Shown: positions 44,277 to 53,565, numbered from the stretch's first letter. The stretch: DNA of 59,116 nucleotides from Muribaculaceae bacterium (GCA_017505535.1 JAFVPD010000029.1:1-59116), one strand, 5' to 3'. A program made the numbers and translations. The notes: a model not told the origin generated them from the letters alone.

Positions 44277-46646
44277 ATGAAAAAAATAAACAAATTTTGG
44301 GGGGCAATCTTTGCGATAGTGATGATGCTTGGAGTGTCTCTATCGACACTCGCCCACGACTTTGAAGTTGATGGTATTTATTACAATATTATTTCAGATA
44401 CGGATAAATCCGTAGAGATTACCTATAATTCTTATAATTCGGACCAATATATTGGTTCCGTAACAATTCCGTCATCGGTGTCATATAACGGTGTAACCTA
44501 TTCAGCGACATCTATCGGCAATTCTGCGTTTGAGGGGTGTACTGGATTGATATCAGTGACCATCCCAAACACAGTAACATCTATCGGCTTTTCTGCGTTC
44601 TCTAATTGTTCAAAATTGATTTCGGTGACCATTGGCAATTCCGTAACTTCTATCGGCTCTACTGCATTCAGGTGTTGCTACAAATTGACCGAGGTGACCA
44701 TACCAAACTCCGTGACTGCTATTGGCGTTAATGCGTTCAATGGTTGCTACAGCTTATCCTCGGTAAATATCACTGATTTATCGGCATGGTGCAAAATTAA
44801 TTTCGTAAACGAATATAGTAATCCGCTAAATTGTGCTCAGCACTTTAAACTAAATGGCTCAGAGATCACAAATCTTGTAATTCCCAATGATATTACTGAA
44901 ATAAAAAAGTATGCGTTTATAAATTGCGACGGATTGGCCTCAATGTCAATTCCAAACTCAGTAACCTCTATCGGTGAGCGGGCGTTCATGAATTGCGTCA
45001 GATTGTCATCGGTGTCCATTCCAAACTCCGTGACCTCTATCGGTGATGAGGCATTCATGTCTTGCTCCGGATTAAACTCGGTAACCATCCCAAACTCCGT
45101 AACCTCTATCGGTGATGAGGCATTCATGTATTGCACCGGATTGAACTCGGTAACCATTGGTAACTCTGTGAACTCAATCGGAGATGAGGCGTTCTATTAT
45201 TGCACAAGCTTGAACTCGGTGACCATCCCAAACTCCGTGACTTCTATCGGAGCGGGGACATTCAGAAGCTGCTCAGGATTGACCTCAATTGTCGTAGAAA
45301 GGGGAAATACAACCTACGACTCTCGAGATAATTGTAATGCCATTATTGAAACCGCATCAAACACCTTAATTGAAGGGTGTAAAAATACGACCATCCCAAA
45401 CTCCGTAACAGCTATCGGATCGGGTGCGTTCTTATTTTGCGACGGATTGACCTCGGTGACCATACCAAATTCCGTGACCTCAGTCGGTGATAAGGCGTTC
45501 ATGTATTGCTCCAATTTGACCTCGGTGGCCATACCAAACTCCGTGACCTCAGTCGGTGATAAGACGTTCATGTATTGCTCCAATTTGACCTCGATGGCCA
45601 TACCAAACTCCGTAACTTCTATCGGTGAATATGCGTTCTATAATTGCCCCAAATTGACCTCGGTGGCCATACCAAACTCCGTAACTTCTATCGGCAAATC
45701 TGCATTCGCGTATTGTTCCGGATTGGCCTCAATTGTCGTAAAAAGTAAAAATACAACCTATGACTCACGAGATAATTGTAATGCCATTATTGAAACCGCA
45801 TCAAACACCTTAATTGCAGGTTGCAAAAATACGATCATTCCAAACTCAGTAACAGCTATCGGCGATGATGCGTTCTTGGATTGCGACGGATTGACCTCTG
45901 TAACCATACCAAACTCAGTAACAGCTATCGGTGAGCAAGCGTTTATGTATTGCTCCGGATTGACCTCTATAGCCATCCCAAACTCCGTGACCTCTGTCGG
46001 TGATAGGGCGTTCATGTATTGCTCCAAACTGACCTCGGTTACCATTGGCAACTCCGTGAACTCAATCGGGAATGAAGCGTTTATGCGTTGCTCCAAATTG
46101 AACAAAATTGTCATAAATAGTGAAAATACAACCTTTGACTCTCGAGATAATTCTAATGCCATTATTGAAACCAAAACAAACACCTTAATTGCGGGTTGTA
46201 AAAATACGATTATCCCGAACTCTATAACCTCTATCGAAGATGATGCGTTCAATGGTTGCTACGGTTTGACATCGGTGACCATACCTAATTCCGTAACTTC
46301 AATCGGGCATAAGGCATTCTATGACTGTTCCAAACTGACCTCGGTGACCATTGGCAACTCCGTGACATTTATCGGTAATAAAGCATTCAGGAATTGCTCC
46401 AGCTTAACCTCAGTGACCATTGGCAATTCAGTGACCTCTATCGGAAATGAGGTGTTCAAGTATTGCTTTAAATTGAATAAAATTATATCTTTAAATCCAA
46501 CCCCTCCCTTATGTGAAAGCGAGGCAACTTTTTATATTGACAATTATACTAAAGCCACTCTATATGTCCCGAAAGATAGTTATACCAAATATTTTATAGA
46601 CGGGGTGTGGGGCAAATTTACAAATATCGTAAAATCGGAACTTTAG
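44277..46646 (+). CDS. Secreted BspA-like leucine-rich-repeat (LRR_5) surface protein, C-terminus lost by frameshift
   Basis: 789 residues. Signal peptide ending near 'LSTLAHD'. From about residue 60 to 740 the protein is almost entirely LRR_5 units of 23-24 residues with the core 'IPNSVTSIGDEAFMYCSGL', typical of BspA/TpLRR adhesins. Non-LRR inserts carrying 'NTTYDSRDNCNAIIETASN' occur three times (45306, 45750 and 46125 onward), showing internal duplication. The frame ends at TAG 46644-46646 just after 'WGKFTNIV', where family members normally continue. The reading frame beyond, shifted by one base, holds an Ig-like domain and a T9SS-like tail. The break is at four A residues (46631-46634); one more A restores a single 922-residue protein. 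Confidence 0.85.
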   Translation: MKKINKFWGAIFAIVMMLGVSLSTLAHDFEVDGIYYNIISDTDKSVEITYNSYNSDQYIGSVTIPSSVSYNGVTYSATSIGNSAFEGCTGLISVTIPNTVTSIGFSAFSNCSKLISVTIGNSVTSIGSTAFRCCYKLTEVTIPNSVTAIGVNAFNGCYSLSSVNITDLSAWCKINFVNEYSNPLNCAQHFKLNGSEITNLVIPNDITEIKKYAFINCDGLASMSIPNSVTSIGERAFMNCVRLSSVSIPNSVTSIGDEAFMSCSGLNSVTIPNSVTSIGDEAFMYCTGLNSVTIGNSVNSIGDEAFYYCTSLNSVTIPNSVTSIGAGTFRSCSGLTSIVVERGNTTYDSRDNCNAIIETASNTLIEGCKNTTIPNSVTAIGSGAFLFCDGLTSVTIPNSVTSVGDKAFMYCSNLTSVAIPNSVTSVGDKTFMYCSNLTSMAIPNSVTSIGEYAFYNCPKLTSVAIPNSVTSIGKSAFAYCSGLASIVVKSKNTTYDSRDNCNAIIETASNTLIAGCKNTIIPNSVTAIGDDAFLDCDGLTSVTIPNSVTAIGEQAFMYCSGLTSIAIPNSVTSVGDRAFMYCSKLTSVTIGNSVNSIGNEAFMRCSKLNKIVINSENTTFDSRDNSNAIIETKTNTLIAGCKNTIIPNSITSIEDDAFNGCYGLTSVTIPNSVTSIGHKAFYDCSKLTSVTIGNSVTFIGNKAFRNCSSLTSVTIGNSVTSIGNEVFKYCFKLNKIISLNPTPPLCESEATFYIDNYTKATLYVPKDSYTKYFIDGVWGKFTNIVKSEL

Positions 46647-47044
46647 TATCGTCAATAAAACTAAATGCGACATCTATCCAATTGGACAAAGGTGCTATAT
46701 ATACTCTCTCAGCAACTATAAATCCAACCGATGCAACAATTACAGATATATTATGGACAAGCAGCAATCCTCAGGTAGCGACTGTTGACAGGTCGGGAAA
46801 GGTTATAGCATTATCGACCGGAACAACTACTATTTCAGCAACAATAATTGATGGCTCTGATGTTTCTGCTTCATGCGTTGTCGCAGTTGGCAACGCAGGC
46901 ATTACCGATGTTAAATCCGATAATACGGCTACGGAAGTTGCTCGATATGACATAAATGGTCGTATGTTGGCACAACCAACAAAAGGCATCAACATCATCA
47001 AGATGAGCGACGGCTCTATCAGAAAAGAATGGGTTAAGGAATAA
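46635..47044 (+). pseudogene. Out-of-frame C-terminal part of the LRR gene (Ig-like/Big_2 domain and T9SS-like tail)
   Basis: About 136 codons, read in the -1 frame relative to the LRR gene. 'SSIKLNATSIQLDKGAIYTL', 'LWTSSNPQVATVDRSGKVIA' is a BIG_2 type bacterial Ig domain; 'YDINGRMLAQPTKGINIIKM' followed by 'SDGSIRK' is a T9SS-like type A tail. It lacks its own promoter and start (a GTG at 46607 is inside the LRR codons). If the frameshift is real, the exported protein has no sorting signal. Confidence 0.75.
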
Positions 47045-47095
47045 CATTTGAGATTACTTACTGACTTCTATCATTAAATTGAATTCCCTAGGTTC

Positions 47096-47128
47096 AAAAG
47101 GTTGTGGCAATGCGCCACGACCTTTTTT
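47096..47128 (+). terminator. Intrinsic terminator of the LRR gene
   Basis: AAAAGGTTGTGGC (47096-47108) with GCCACGACCTTTT (47114-47126), one G-U pair, followed by T residues. Confidence 0.85.
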
Positions 47129-47170
47129 GTACTATAATTTTGACAAATGTTCAGAATGATATAATTTTGT

Positions 47171-47456
47171 TTAGACATAAAGACATAATTTGGGGGGCTA
47201 GACATAAGAACATAATGACATATTTTTTTTGTTTAGACATAAAGACATAATTTTGTGGGGTTAGACAAAGAGACAAAAGTATTAAGTTGTCCACATAGAG
47301 TAGGGGGACGAGACCGAGCATTGCGAGGTCGGAGGGGGTAGAAAAAATTGTCGCAGTTCATACCCCATCCCCTCTTTGAGGTACTTCCCCTGCCCCAAGG
47401 GAAGAGCTATTTGCTCACACAGAATGTTATGTTCTTATGTTCTTCTGTCTCCAAAA
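47171..47456. repeat. Repeat block cluster, right of the LRR gene
   Basis: Contains the same blocks as the left cluster in the order A (47251-47297, 46 of 47 identical), B (47301-47340, 40 of 40 identical) and C (47399-47456, 55 of 58 identical). On the left the order is A, C, B. GACATAAGAACATAATGAC also occurs at 47201-47219. Together with 47457-47492 no gene is present. Confidence 0.7.
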
Positions 47457-47492
47457 ATAGCTACACCCTTGAAGCAGGGGAGCTGTCACGGA

Positions 47493-47640
47493 GAGATTGA
47501 AGGGTATAATAGTACCCTTGAAATAAAAAAAGCGATTAAAATACTTGAAATTGCTCAGCTGATTGAGTCTGAGAAAGGCCAGGCTCAGAATAATATCTAT
47601 AAATATAAGAATAATTATACTTTGCTCGCTATGCAGTCTG
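47493..47640 (+). pseudogene. Remnant of a winged-helix DNA-binding domain
   Basis: In the ileS frame and open through to it, but ahead of the ileS promoter, is a protein-like piece: 'IKKAIKILEIAQLIESEKGQ' followed by 'AQNNIYKYKNNY'. The pattern, a recognition helix, Leu-Ile turn, then 'EKG...NNIYKY' wing, is that of winged-helix replication or regulatory proteins. It has no start and is only about 45 residues, so I read it as a decayed gene. Very low confidence on identity. Confidence 0.3.
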
Positions 47641-47652
47641 CGTTAAATTTTG

Positions 47653-47660
47653 TACCTTTG
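47653..47660 (+). promoter_or_regulatory. -7 box of ileS
   Basis: TACCTTTG fits TAnnTTTG and lies 33 bases before the ATG at 47694, supporting that start. The nearest TTTG upstream is 28 bases away, so the -33 element is doubtful. No T-box is seen. Confidence 0.45.
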
Positions 47661-47693
47661 CAAAAAATTTTTAGGTACCCAAATCATTACGTA

Positions 47694-50600
47694 ATGAAAA
47701 AGAAATTTAACGAATATAGCAAATTCAATTTGTCGGAAATCAACAAAGAGGTGTTGAGCCGATGGAATGAAGAAAAACTCTTTGAGCAGAGTATGAAAGT
47801 GCGCGAGGGAAATCCTTCGTTCGTATTTTATGAAGGTCCACCTTCTGCAAATGGTATGCCTGGCATTCACCACGTTATGGCTCGCACAATTAAAGATATA
47901 TTCTGTCGCTATAAGACCATGAAAGGTTTCCATGTTAAACGTAAAGCCGGATGGGATACTCATGGATTGCCTGTTGAACTTGGAGTAGAAAAAGCTCTGG
48001 GTATTACTAAAGAAGATATCGGAAAGAAAATCTCAGTTGACGAATACAATGCTGCATGTCGTCGTGAGGTGATGAAATATACACGCGAATGGGAAACACT
48101 CACCAATTCGATGGGTTATTGGGTAGATATGGACAACCCATATATTACCTACGATAATCGTTATATCGAATCGGTATGGTGGTTGTTGCGTCAATTATAT
48201 GACAAAGGTTATTTATATAAAGGATATACTATTCAACCTTATTCGCCGGCAGCCGGTACCGGATTGAGTACTCACGAATTGAATCAACCGGGGTGCTATC
48301 GCGATGTTAAGGATACAACTGTTACAGCTCTATTTGAGATTACCAATCCACGTCAGGAGATGACAGAGTGGGGACGTCCTTGTTTTGTGGCTTGGACTAC
48401 TACTCCTTGGACTTTGCCATCAAACACAGCTCTTTGTGTTGGTCCGAAGATTCAATATGTGTGTGTTCAAACATATAATCCTTATAATGGAGAGAAAATC
48501 TCTATTGTAATGGCCAAGGATTTGGTTAATAGCTACTTAAAAGCCGAAGGAGCTGAATTGCCTCTTGATAGCTATACTCAAGGTGATAAAGTTATTCCGT
48601 ATCGCATTGTAGCTGAATATGTAGGCTCTGACCTCGTTGGTATGGGTTACAAACAACTTATGCCATGGGTTAAACCTCTTGAAAAGGTTGATGATAATGC
48701 AGCAGCATTTGTAAAAGAATATGCTTCGGCCAATGCCGATAAATGTTTTGCCGTTGGTAAAGATACATTTGTTGAACTATCAGAAAAGGCATTCCGTGTT
48801 ATCCCTGGAGATTATGTAACAACAGAAGATGGTACAGGTATCGTTCACATTGCACCTACATTTGGTGCCGACGATGCTAAGGTAGCAAAGGCTGCAGGTG
48901 TTCCTTCGTTGTTTATGATTAACAAAAAGGGCGAAACTCGTCCTATGGTTGATCTTACCGGAAAATATTATACAATTGAGGAATGTGCCGAAGAATTTGT
49001 TGCTGCGTGCGTAAATGTTGAAGCATATTCTCGTCATGCAGGTGATTATGTGAAAAATGCCTACGCGCCTGAGTTTAATCCCGGTGGAAAATATGATGAG
49101 TTGGCAGCTCAAAAGGCTGAAGACCTCAATATAGTTATTTGTATGGAGATGAAGCAAGAGGGTAGTGCTTTCAAAATTGAAAAGCATGTTCACAACTATC
49201 CTCATTGTTGGCGTACAGATAAGCCTGTGTTGTATTATCCATTGGATAGTTGGTTTATACGCACAACTGCCGCTCGTGAACGCATGATGGAACTAAATGA
49301 AACTATCAAGTGGAAACCTCAGTCAACCGGCACTGGACGTTTTGGTAAATGGCTTGAAAATCTTCAAGATTGGAACTTGTCGCGCAGCCGCTATTGGGGT
49401 ACTCCTCTTCCAATTTGGCGCACCGAAGATGGAACTGAGGAACTATGCATCGATAGTGTTCAGTCATTATATGATGAAATTGAAAAGTCAATCTCTGCAG
49501 GAGTTATGACATCTAATCCATATAAGGAAAAAGGATTTGTACCTGGTGATTATAGCAAAGAGAATTATGAAAAAATTGATTTGCACCGTCCTTATGTTGA
49601 TGATATTATCTTGGTGTCTCCTTCAGGCAAACCAATGCGTCGCGAACTTGATTTGATCGACGTTTGGTTTGATTCCGGCTCAATGCCTTATGCTCAACTA
49701 CATTACCCATTTGAGAATAAAGAGGCTCTTGATTCAGGTGAATATTATCCTTCTGATTTTATTGCCGAAGGTGTTGACCAAACTCGTGGTTGGTTCTTTA
49801 CTTTGCACGCAATTGCCACTATGGTATTTGATTCGGTTGCATACAAAACCGTTATTTCTAATGGTCTCGTATTGGACAAACATGGAAACAAGATGTCTAA
49901 ACGATTGGGCAACGCAATCAATCCATTTGAAGCAATTGAGAAATTTGGCTCAGACCCGGTTCGTTGGTATATGATAGCCAACTCATCTCCATGGGATAAT
50001 TTGAGCTTTGACCCTGCAGGTGTGCAAGAAGTAAGTCGCAAGTTGTTTGCTACGCTTTATAATACTTATTCATTCTTTGCATTGTATGCTAATGTTGATG
50101 GATTTGATAATTCTCAACCTCAAACGCCAATAGAGAAACGTCCTATTATTGACCGCTGGGCTATCTCATTGCTTAACACGTTGGTGAAAGAAGTTGATGA
50201 AGCTTTGGCCGATTATGAGCCTACAAAAGCTGCTCGCGCAATCAACGATTTTGTAAACAATGACTTGAGTAACTGGTATGTACGCTTAAATCGTAAACGC
50301 TTCTGGACAGGAGAGTTGACCGAAGATAAACTCATGGCTTATCAAACTCTTTATACCTGTCTTGAAACTGTAGCAAAACTTATGGCTCCTATTTCGCCAT
50401 TTATTGCCGATAAATTATATAACGATTTGACCTCAGTTTCTGAAGGTTCTGAATCGTCAGTACATTTGGCTTTGTTCCCCAAAGTAGATGAGTCGGTGAT
50501 TGATTCACGCTTAGAACAAAACATGAAAGTGGCTCAAGATATAACATCTATGGTGCTTGCATTACGTCGTAAGGTTAACATCAAGGTGCGTCAACCTCTA

Positions 50601-51254
50601 TCATCATTAATGGTGCCAGTTGTTGATGAGGCTCAACGTGACGCAGTTCAATCAATGAGCGAATTGATATTGAACGAGGTTAATGTTAAAGCCATCAAGT
50701 ATGTGAGTGGTGAAGATGGAGTTTTGGTTAAGCGTGTTAAACCCGATTTCAAAAAGTTAGGCCCCAAATTTGGCAAATCGATGAAGTCGGTTGCAGCTGC
50801 AATAACATCAATGAGCCAAGCAGATATTGTAACTCTTGAACGTAATGGAAACGTATCATTAGATATTGATGGAGCTTCGGCTGTGATTGAGCTTTGTGAC
50901 GTTGAGGTAATCTCAGAAGATATTCCCGGTTGGCTTGTTGCAAATGAAGGAAATCTCACTATCGCGTTGGATATTACTATCACTCCGGAACTTAAACAAG
51001 AGGGTATTGCTCGCGAAATTGTAAATCGAGTTCAGAATATTCGCAAAGGTCGCGATTATGATATCACTGATAAGATTAACCTCACATTTGAATCAAATTG
51101 TGAAATTGATGATGCATTAAAGACTTTTGGTGATTATATCTCTCGTCAGGTGCTTGCTGCATCGCTCACGGTTGTCCCAAGTTTGAACGATACTGCTGAG
51201 GAGCTTGATTTAGATGGCGTAAATGTTAAGGTTGAAATAACCCTGAATAAATAA
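47694..51254 (+). CDS. ileS: Isoleucyl-tRNA synthetase
   Basis: 1186 residues from ATG 47694 ('MKKKFNEYSKFNLSEI'). The frame is open upstream to 47376 but that part is not synthetase-like. Class I signature 'GMPGIHHVMARTIK' (HIGH region), editing domain with 'WTTTPWTLPSNTALCVG' and 'GTGIVHIAPTFGADDAKVAK', 'GVDQTRGWFFTLHAIATMVF', 'KMSKRLGNAINPFE' (KMSKS). The long C-terminal region and lack of a zinc-binding tail fit the clade used by Bacteroidetes. Followed 23 bases later by the dksA-like gene, lspA and a lipoprotein gene, probably one transcript. Confidence 0.96.
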   Translation: MKKKFNEYSKFNLSEINKEVLSRWNEEKLFEQSMKVREGNPSFVFYEGPPSANGMPGIHHVMARTIKDIFCRYKTMKGFHVKRKAGWDTHGLPVELGVEKALGITKEDIGKKISVDEYNAACRREVMKYTREWETLTNSMGYWVDMDNPYITYDNRYIESVWWLLRQLYDKGYLYKGYTIQPYSPAAGTGLSTHELNQPGCYRDVKDTTVTALFEITNPRQEMTEWGRPCFVAWTTTPWTLPSNTALCVGPKIQYVCVQTYNPYNGEKISIVMAKDLVNSYLKAEGAELPLDSYTQGDKVIPYRIVAEYVGSDLVGMGYKQLMPWVKPLEKVDDNAAAFVKEYASANADKCFAVGKDTFVELSEKAFRVIPGDYVTTEDGTGIVHIAPTFGADDAKVAKAAGVPSLFMINKKGETRPMVDLTGKYYTIEECAEEFVAACVNVEAYSRHAGDYVKNAYAPEFNPGGKYDELAAQKAEDLNIVICMEMKQEGSAFKIEKHVHNYPHCWRTDKPVLYYPLDSWFIRTTAARERMMELNETIKWKPQSTGTGRFGKWLENLQDWNLSRSRYWGTPLPIWRTEDGTEELCIDSVQSLYDEIEKSISAGVMTSNPYKEKGFVPGDYSKENYEKIDLHRPYVDDIILVSPSGKPMRRELDLIDVWFDSGSMPYAQLHYPFENKEALDSGEYYPSDFIAEGVDQTRGWFFTLHAIATMVFDSVAYKTVISNGLVLDKHGNKMSKRLGNAINPFEAIEKFGSDPVRWYMIANSSPWDNLSFDPAGVQEVSRKLFATLYNTYSFFALYANVDGFDNSQPQTPIEKRPIIDRWAISLLNTLVKEVDEALADYEPTKAARAINDFVNNDLSNWYVRLNRKRFWTGELTEDKLMAYQTLYTCLETVAKLMAPISPFIADKLYNDLTSVSEGSESSVHLALFPKVDESVIDSRLEQNMKVAQDITSMVLALRRKVNIKVRQPLSSLMVPVVDEAQRDAVQSMSELILNEVNVKAIKYVSGEDGVLVKRVKPDFKKLGPKFGKSMKSVAAAITSMSQADIVTLERNGNVSLDIDGASAVIELCDVEVISEDIPGWLVANEGNLTIALDITITPELKQEGIAREIVNRVQNIRKGRDYDITDKINLTFESNCEIDDALKTFGDYISRQVLAASLTVVPSLNDTAEELDLDGVNVKVEITLNK

Positions 51255-51277
51255 TACTATAGAAACGATAAAAAACT

Positions 51278-51649
51278 ATGAGTGAAAAAACAAGATATTC
51301 CGAAGAGGAATTGCAAGAGTTTAAGGAACTAATAATTGCAAAACTTACTAAGGCTCAGGAAGAATATGAGCTTTTGAAAGGGAACGTAAATAATGCTAAT
51401 GACGTAAATGATACCTCTCCAACATTTAAGGTGCTTGAAGAGGGCGCAAGTACTCTTGGCAAAGAGCAGGCGAGCCAACTTGCGGCTCGTCAGCTCAAGT
51501 TTATTCAGCATTTGCAAGCGGCGCTTGTGCGCATTGAAAATGGTACTTATGGAATCTGTCGTGAAACAGGGAAACTCATTCCTAAGGAACGTCTTCGTGC
51601 AGTGCCTCATGCAACGTTGAGTATTGATGCTAAAATGGCAAAAAAATAA
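51278..51649 (+). CDS. DksA/TraR-type protein with degenerate zinc site
   Basis: 123 residues. N-terminal coiled-coil helices ('EEELQEFKELIIAKLTKAQ'), then 'RIENGTYGICRETGKLIPKE' and 'ERLRAVPHATLSIDA', the C-terminal part of the DksA/TraR zinc-finger fold. Only one cysteine is left of the four zinc ligands ('GICRETG'; normally C-x2-C ... C-x2-C). I recall Bacteroidetes homologues being like this. The conserved acidic tip of E. coli DksA was not evident. A role in RNA polymerase control is plausible but inferred. Confidence 0.8.
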   Translation: MSEKTRYSEEELQEFKELIIAKLTKAQEEYELLKGNVNNANDVNDTSPTFKVLEEGASTLGKEQASQLAARQLKFIQHLQAALVRIENGTYGICRETGKLIPKERLRAVPHATLSIDAKMAKK

Positions 51650-51666
51650 TAGAAGATAACTATTTG

Positions 51667-52311
51667 ATGAAAATTTCCAAAGGTTATCTAGCCCTTATTG
51701 TGATTTTATGCGTCGTTGTATTGGACCAGGTCCTAAAGATTTGGGTCAAGACGCATTTTTATATGGGTGAGAGTTTGCATATTACTGACTGGTTTCAACT
51801 CGTTTTCATTGAAAATAATGGAATGGCGTTTGGAATGGAAATAGGGAGCAAATTATTTTTGACTTTGTTCCGAGTAGTTGCAGTCGGCTTTCTCATATAT
51901 TATATATGTCGCATAAAGGCAAAAGAGTACATAAAACGTGGATATATTGCTTGTTTTGCGTTGATTACAGCCGGAGCATTGGGTAATATAATCGATTGTT
52001 TGTTCTATGGATTGATTTTTAATAATCCGTTCCCACCAGAGGTGGCAACTTTGTTTCCCGATGGTGGAGGATATGCATCATTGTTTCATGGACGAGTTGT
52101 AGATATGTTTTATTTCCCTTTGTTTAGTTTCACTTGGCCTGATTGGGTGCCGTTTGTTGGCGGTGATTATTTCTTGTTTTTCCAACCGATATTTAACCTT
52201 GCTGATGCTGCGATAACTGTTGGAATTATCTCGTTGATATTGTTTTATTCCCGCTCATTATCTACTTCTAGAGAGATGAAAAAAGACACTTCGGTTGACG
52301 AAGATAAGTGA
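51667..52311 (+). CDS. lspA: Signal peptidase II (prolipoprotein signal peptidase)
   Basis: 214 residues from ATG 51667 (a TTG three bases earlier is possible). Four membrane segments. Catalytic Asp pair in 'GALGNIIDC' and 'FNLADAAITVG', plus 'FIENNGMAFG' and 'GRVVDMFYFP'. The longer loop between the two Asp, with 'FNNPFPPEVATLFPDGGGYA', is as in Bacteroidetes LspA, so length (about 210) is normal for the group. Cleaves signal peptides ahead of lipidated Cys; substrates here include the lipoproteins at 18807, 33047 and 52320. The stop overlaps or abuts the next gene. Confidence 0.95.
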   Translation: MKISKGYLALIVILCVVVLDQVLKIWVKTHFYMGESLHITDWFQLVFIENNGMAFGMEIGSKLFLTLFRVVAVGFLIYYICRIKAKEYIKRGYIACFALITAGALGNIIDCLFYGLIFNNPFPPEVATLFPDGGGYASLFHGRVVDMFYFPLFSFTWPDWVPFVGGDYFLFFQPIFNLADAAITVGIISLILFYSRSLSTSREMKKDTSVDEDK

Positions 52312-52319
52312 TTGTTAAT

Positions 52320-53108
52320 ATGAAGCATGGATTGATTGGTCTGTTAGTGGCCTTTGTGGTCTTTGTTGGGTGTAATTCTACCCCCGAAGGTGTGTTGTCG
52401 CCCGAAGAAATGGCAAGTTTGCTTGTCGATATCCACAAAGGGGAGTGCATTGTAGAGGCCAATCATTCAGAATATATCGATGATTCAATGAAGATGGCAT
52501 TGAAACAATCAATATATTATAAACACAATGTCACTGCCGAACAGGTTGATTCTTCGTTTATGTGGTATGGTCAACACATTGAGGAATATATAAAGGTGTA
52601 TGATCGTACAATAGAAATGCTTGAGAATGAGATAGCCCAAGTAAAAGTTTCGGCCGATGATGTAGAGATGATTGTAGTGGGCGACTCGGCCGATGCGTGG
52701 CCTGGAGTGCGTCAACGGTTGTTAACTCATTCGTTCCCGAATAATTATGTGACGTTTGCTCTCAATCGAGATGATAATTGGGAGAAAGGCGACATATATG
52801 AGTGGCGATTAAAACTGATAAATAATCGCACACCGATGAATTGGACTATTGCTGTTGATTATTCCGATGGGTCATCGGAATACACCACGTTACAAGCGTC
52901 GGCAGAGGGGTGGCATGATATTATGATTGTTGCCGATTCCTCAAAGGTAGCAAGTCGCATATATGGAGTGGCGTATGTTGACCTAAAGGATCATGAGCAA
53001 GTTTATATTGATAGCATATCGCTCGTGCGCACTCGCATAACGCCCCGTCTCTACCAAAGACGCTATAACCAAAATAGATTTTACTACGGACCGCGACCTA
53101 AAAAGTAA
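52320..53108 (+). CDS. DUF4296-family lipoprotein
   Basis: 262 residues. ATG at 52320, as the upstream GTG (52308) lies in the lspA end. Signal with lipobox 'VVFVGC' and Cys18. The DUF4296 region (about 25-110) has 'LSPEEMASLLVDIHKGECIV', 'ALKQSIYYKHNVT' and 'YDRTIEMLENEIAQ'. The rest is a beta-rich C-terminal domain. DUF4296 proteins are widespread, small and uncharacterised in Bacteroidales. Adjacent to lspA, which would process it. Confidence 0.85.
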   Translation: MKHGLIGLLVAFVVFVGCNSTPEGVLSPEEMASLLVDIHKGECIVEANHSEYIDDSMKMALKQSIYYKHNVTAEQVDSSFMWYGQHIEEYIKVYDRTIEMLENEIAQVKVSADDVEMIVVGDSADAWPGVRQRLLTHSFPNNYVTFALNRDDNWEKGDIYEWRLKLINNRTPMNWTIAVDYSDGSSEYTTLQASAEGWHDIMIVADSSKVASRIYGVAYVDLKDHEQVYIDSISLVRTRITPRLYQRRYNQNRFYYGPRPKK

Positions 53109-53120
53109 ATAGATTTTGAG

Positions 53121-53471
53121 ATGCAAAGATATTTGACCCACATTGTTTTATGTGAGGGCATTATGCATCATAATGCTATACTTGAACTGGGAGATGCCGG
53201 TGAGTGTCTCATTTCGGTGTATGATGGTGAGATCGCTTCTACTGAATTTGTGTCGGGAATTATCATTGTGTGTAGCTCTGCAGTATTAGAAGGGCACATC
53301 AGTAACATCGCATTTGTTGCCGAATCGGTCAATGAGATAGGACCCCGAGCAGAAAAAATCCACAATTATTTATATGATGCCGGGTTATATTCCAAAGAGT
53401 CTATGACATCAGTTTTAGCCGTAGAATCAGCAGGAAAGTCTGTGAAAATTAGAGAGCTACATCGGTTGTAA
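53121..53471 (+). CDS. Small protein of unknown function following the DUF4296 gene
   Basis: 116 residues, no signal peptide, with two Cys-rich strands ('LISVYDGEIASTEFVSGIII') and 'SVNEIGPRAEKIHNYLYD' near the end. Its ATG is 12 bases past the lipoprotein stop. I do not recognise a family. It seems to belong to the same operon. The 92 bases after it, to the tracrRNA end, have no visible feature. Confidence 0.7.
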   Translation: MQRYLTHIVLCEGIMHHNAILELGDAGECLISVYDGEIASTEFVSGIIIVCSSAVLEGHISNIAFVAESVNEIGPRAEKIHNYLYDAGLYSKESMTSVLAVESAGKSVKIRELHRL

Positions 53472-53565
53472 GTTCCCTATATAGATACCAATTAGTCTCC
53501 AAAAAGTAAAGTACAGAGGCTAAGTGTTACTTTGAAAAACTCTAAATAGCTGAAAACCACAATCT

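Noticed and set aside
46620..46650. Programmed -1 frameshift in the LRR gene
   Set aside because: The site GTAAAATCGG is not a standard X-XXY-YYZ slippery heptamer in the right frame, and no strong downstream stem is evident; slippage, mutation or error is more likely.
43556..47660. Insertion sequence flanking the LRR gene
   Set aside because: No transposase or clear terminal inverted repeats with target duplication; only shared non-coding blocks.
47376..47693. N-terminal extension of ileS
   Set aside because: It is not synthetase-like, includes repeat block C and lies ahead of a -7 box; the ATG at 47694 fits the family.
53121..53471. Anti-CRISPR or cas accessory gene next to the locus
   Set aside because: It is in the opposite operon context (after the DUF4296 gene) and separated from cas9 by the tracrRNA; no cas-like motif.
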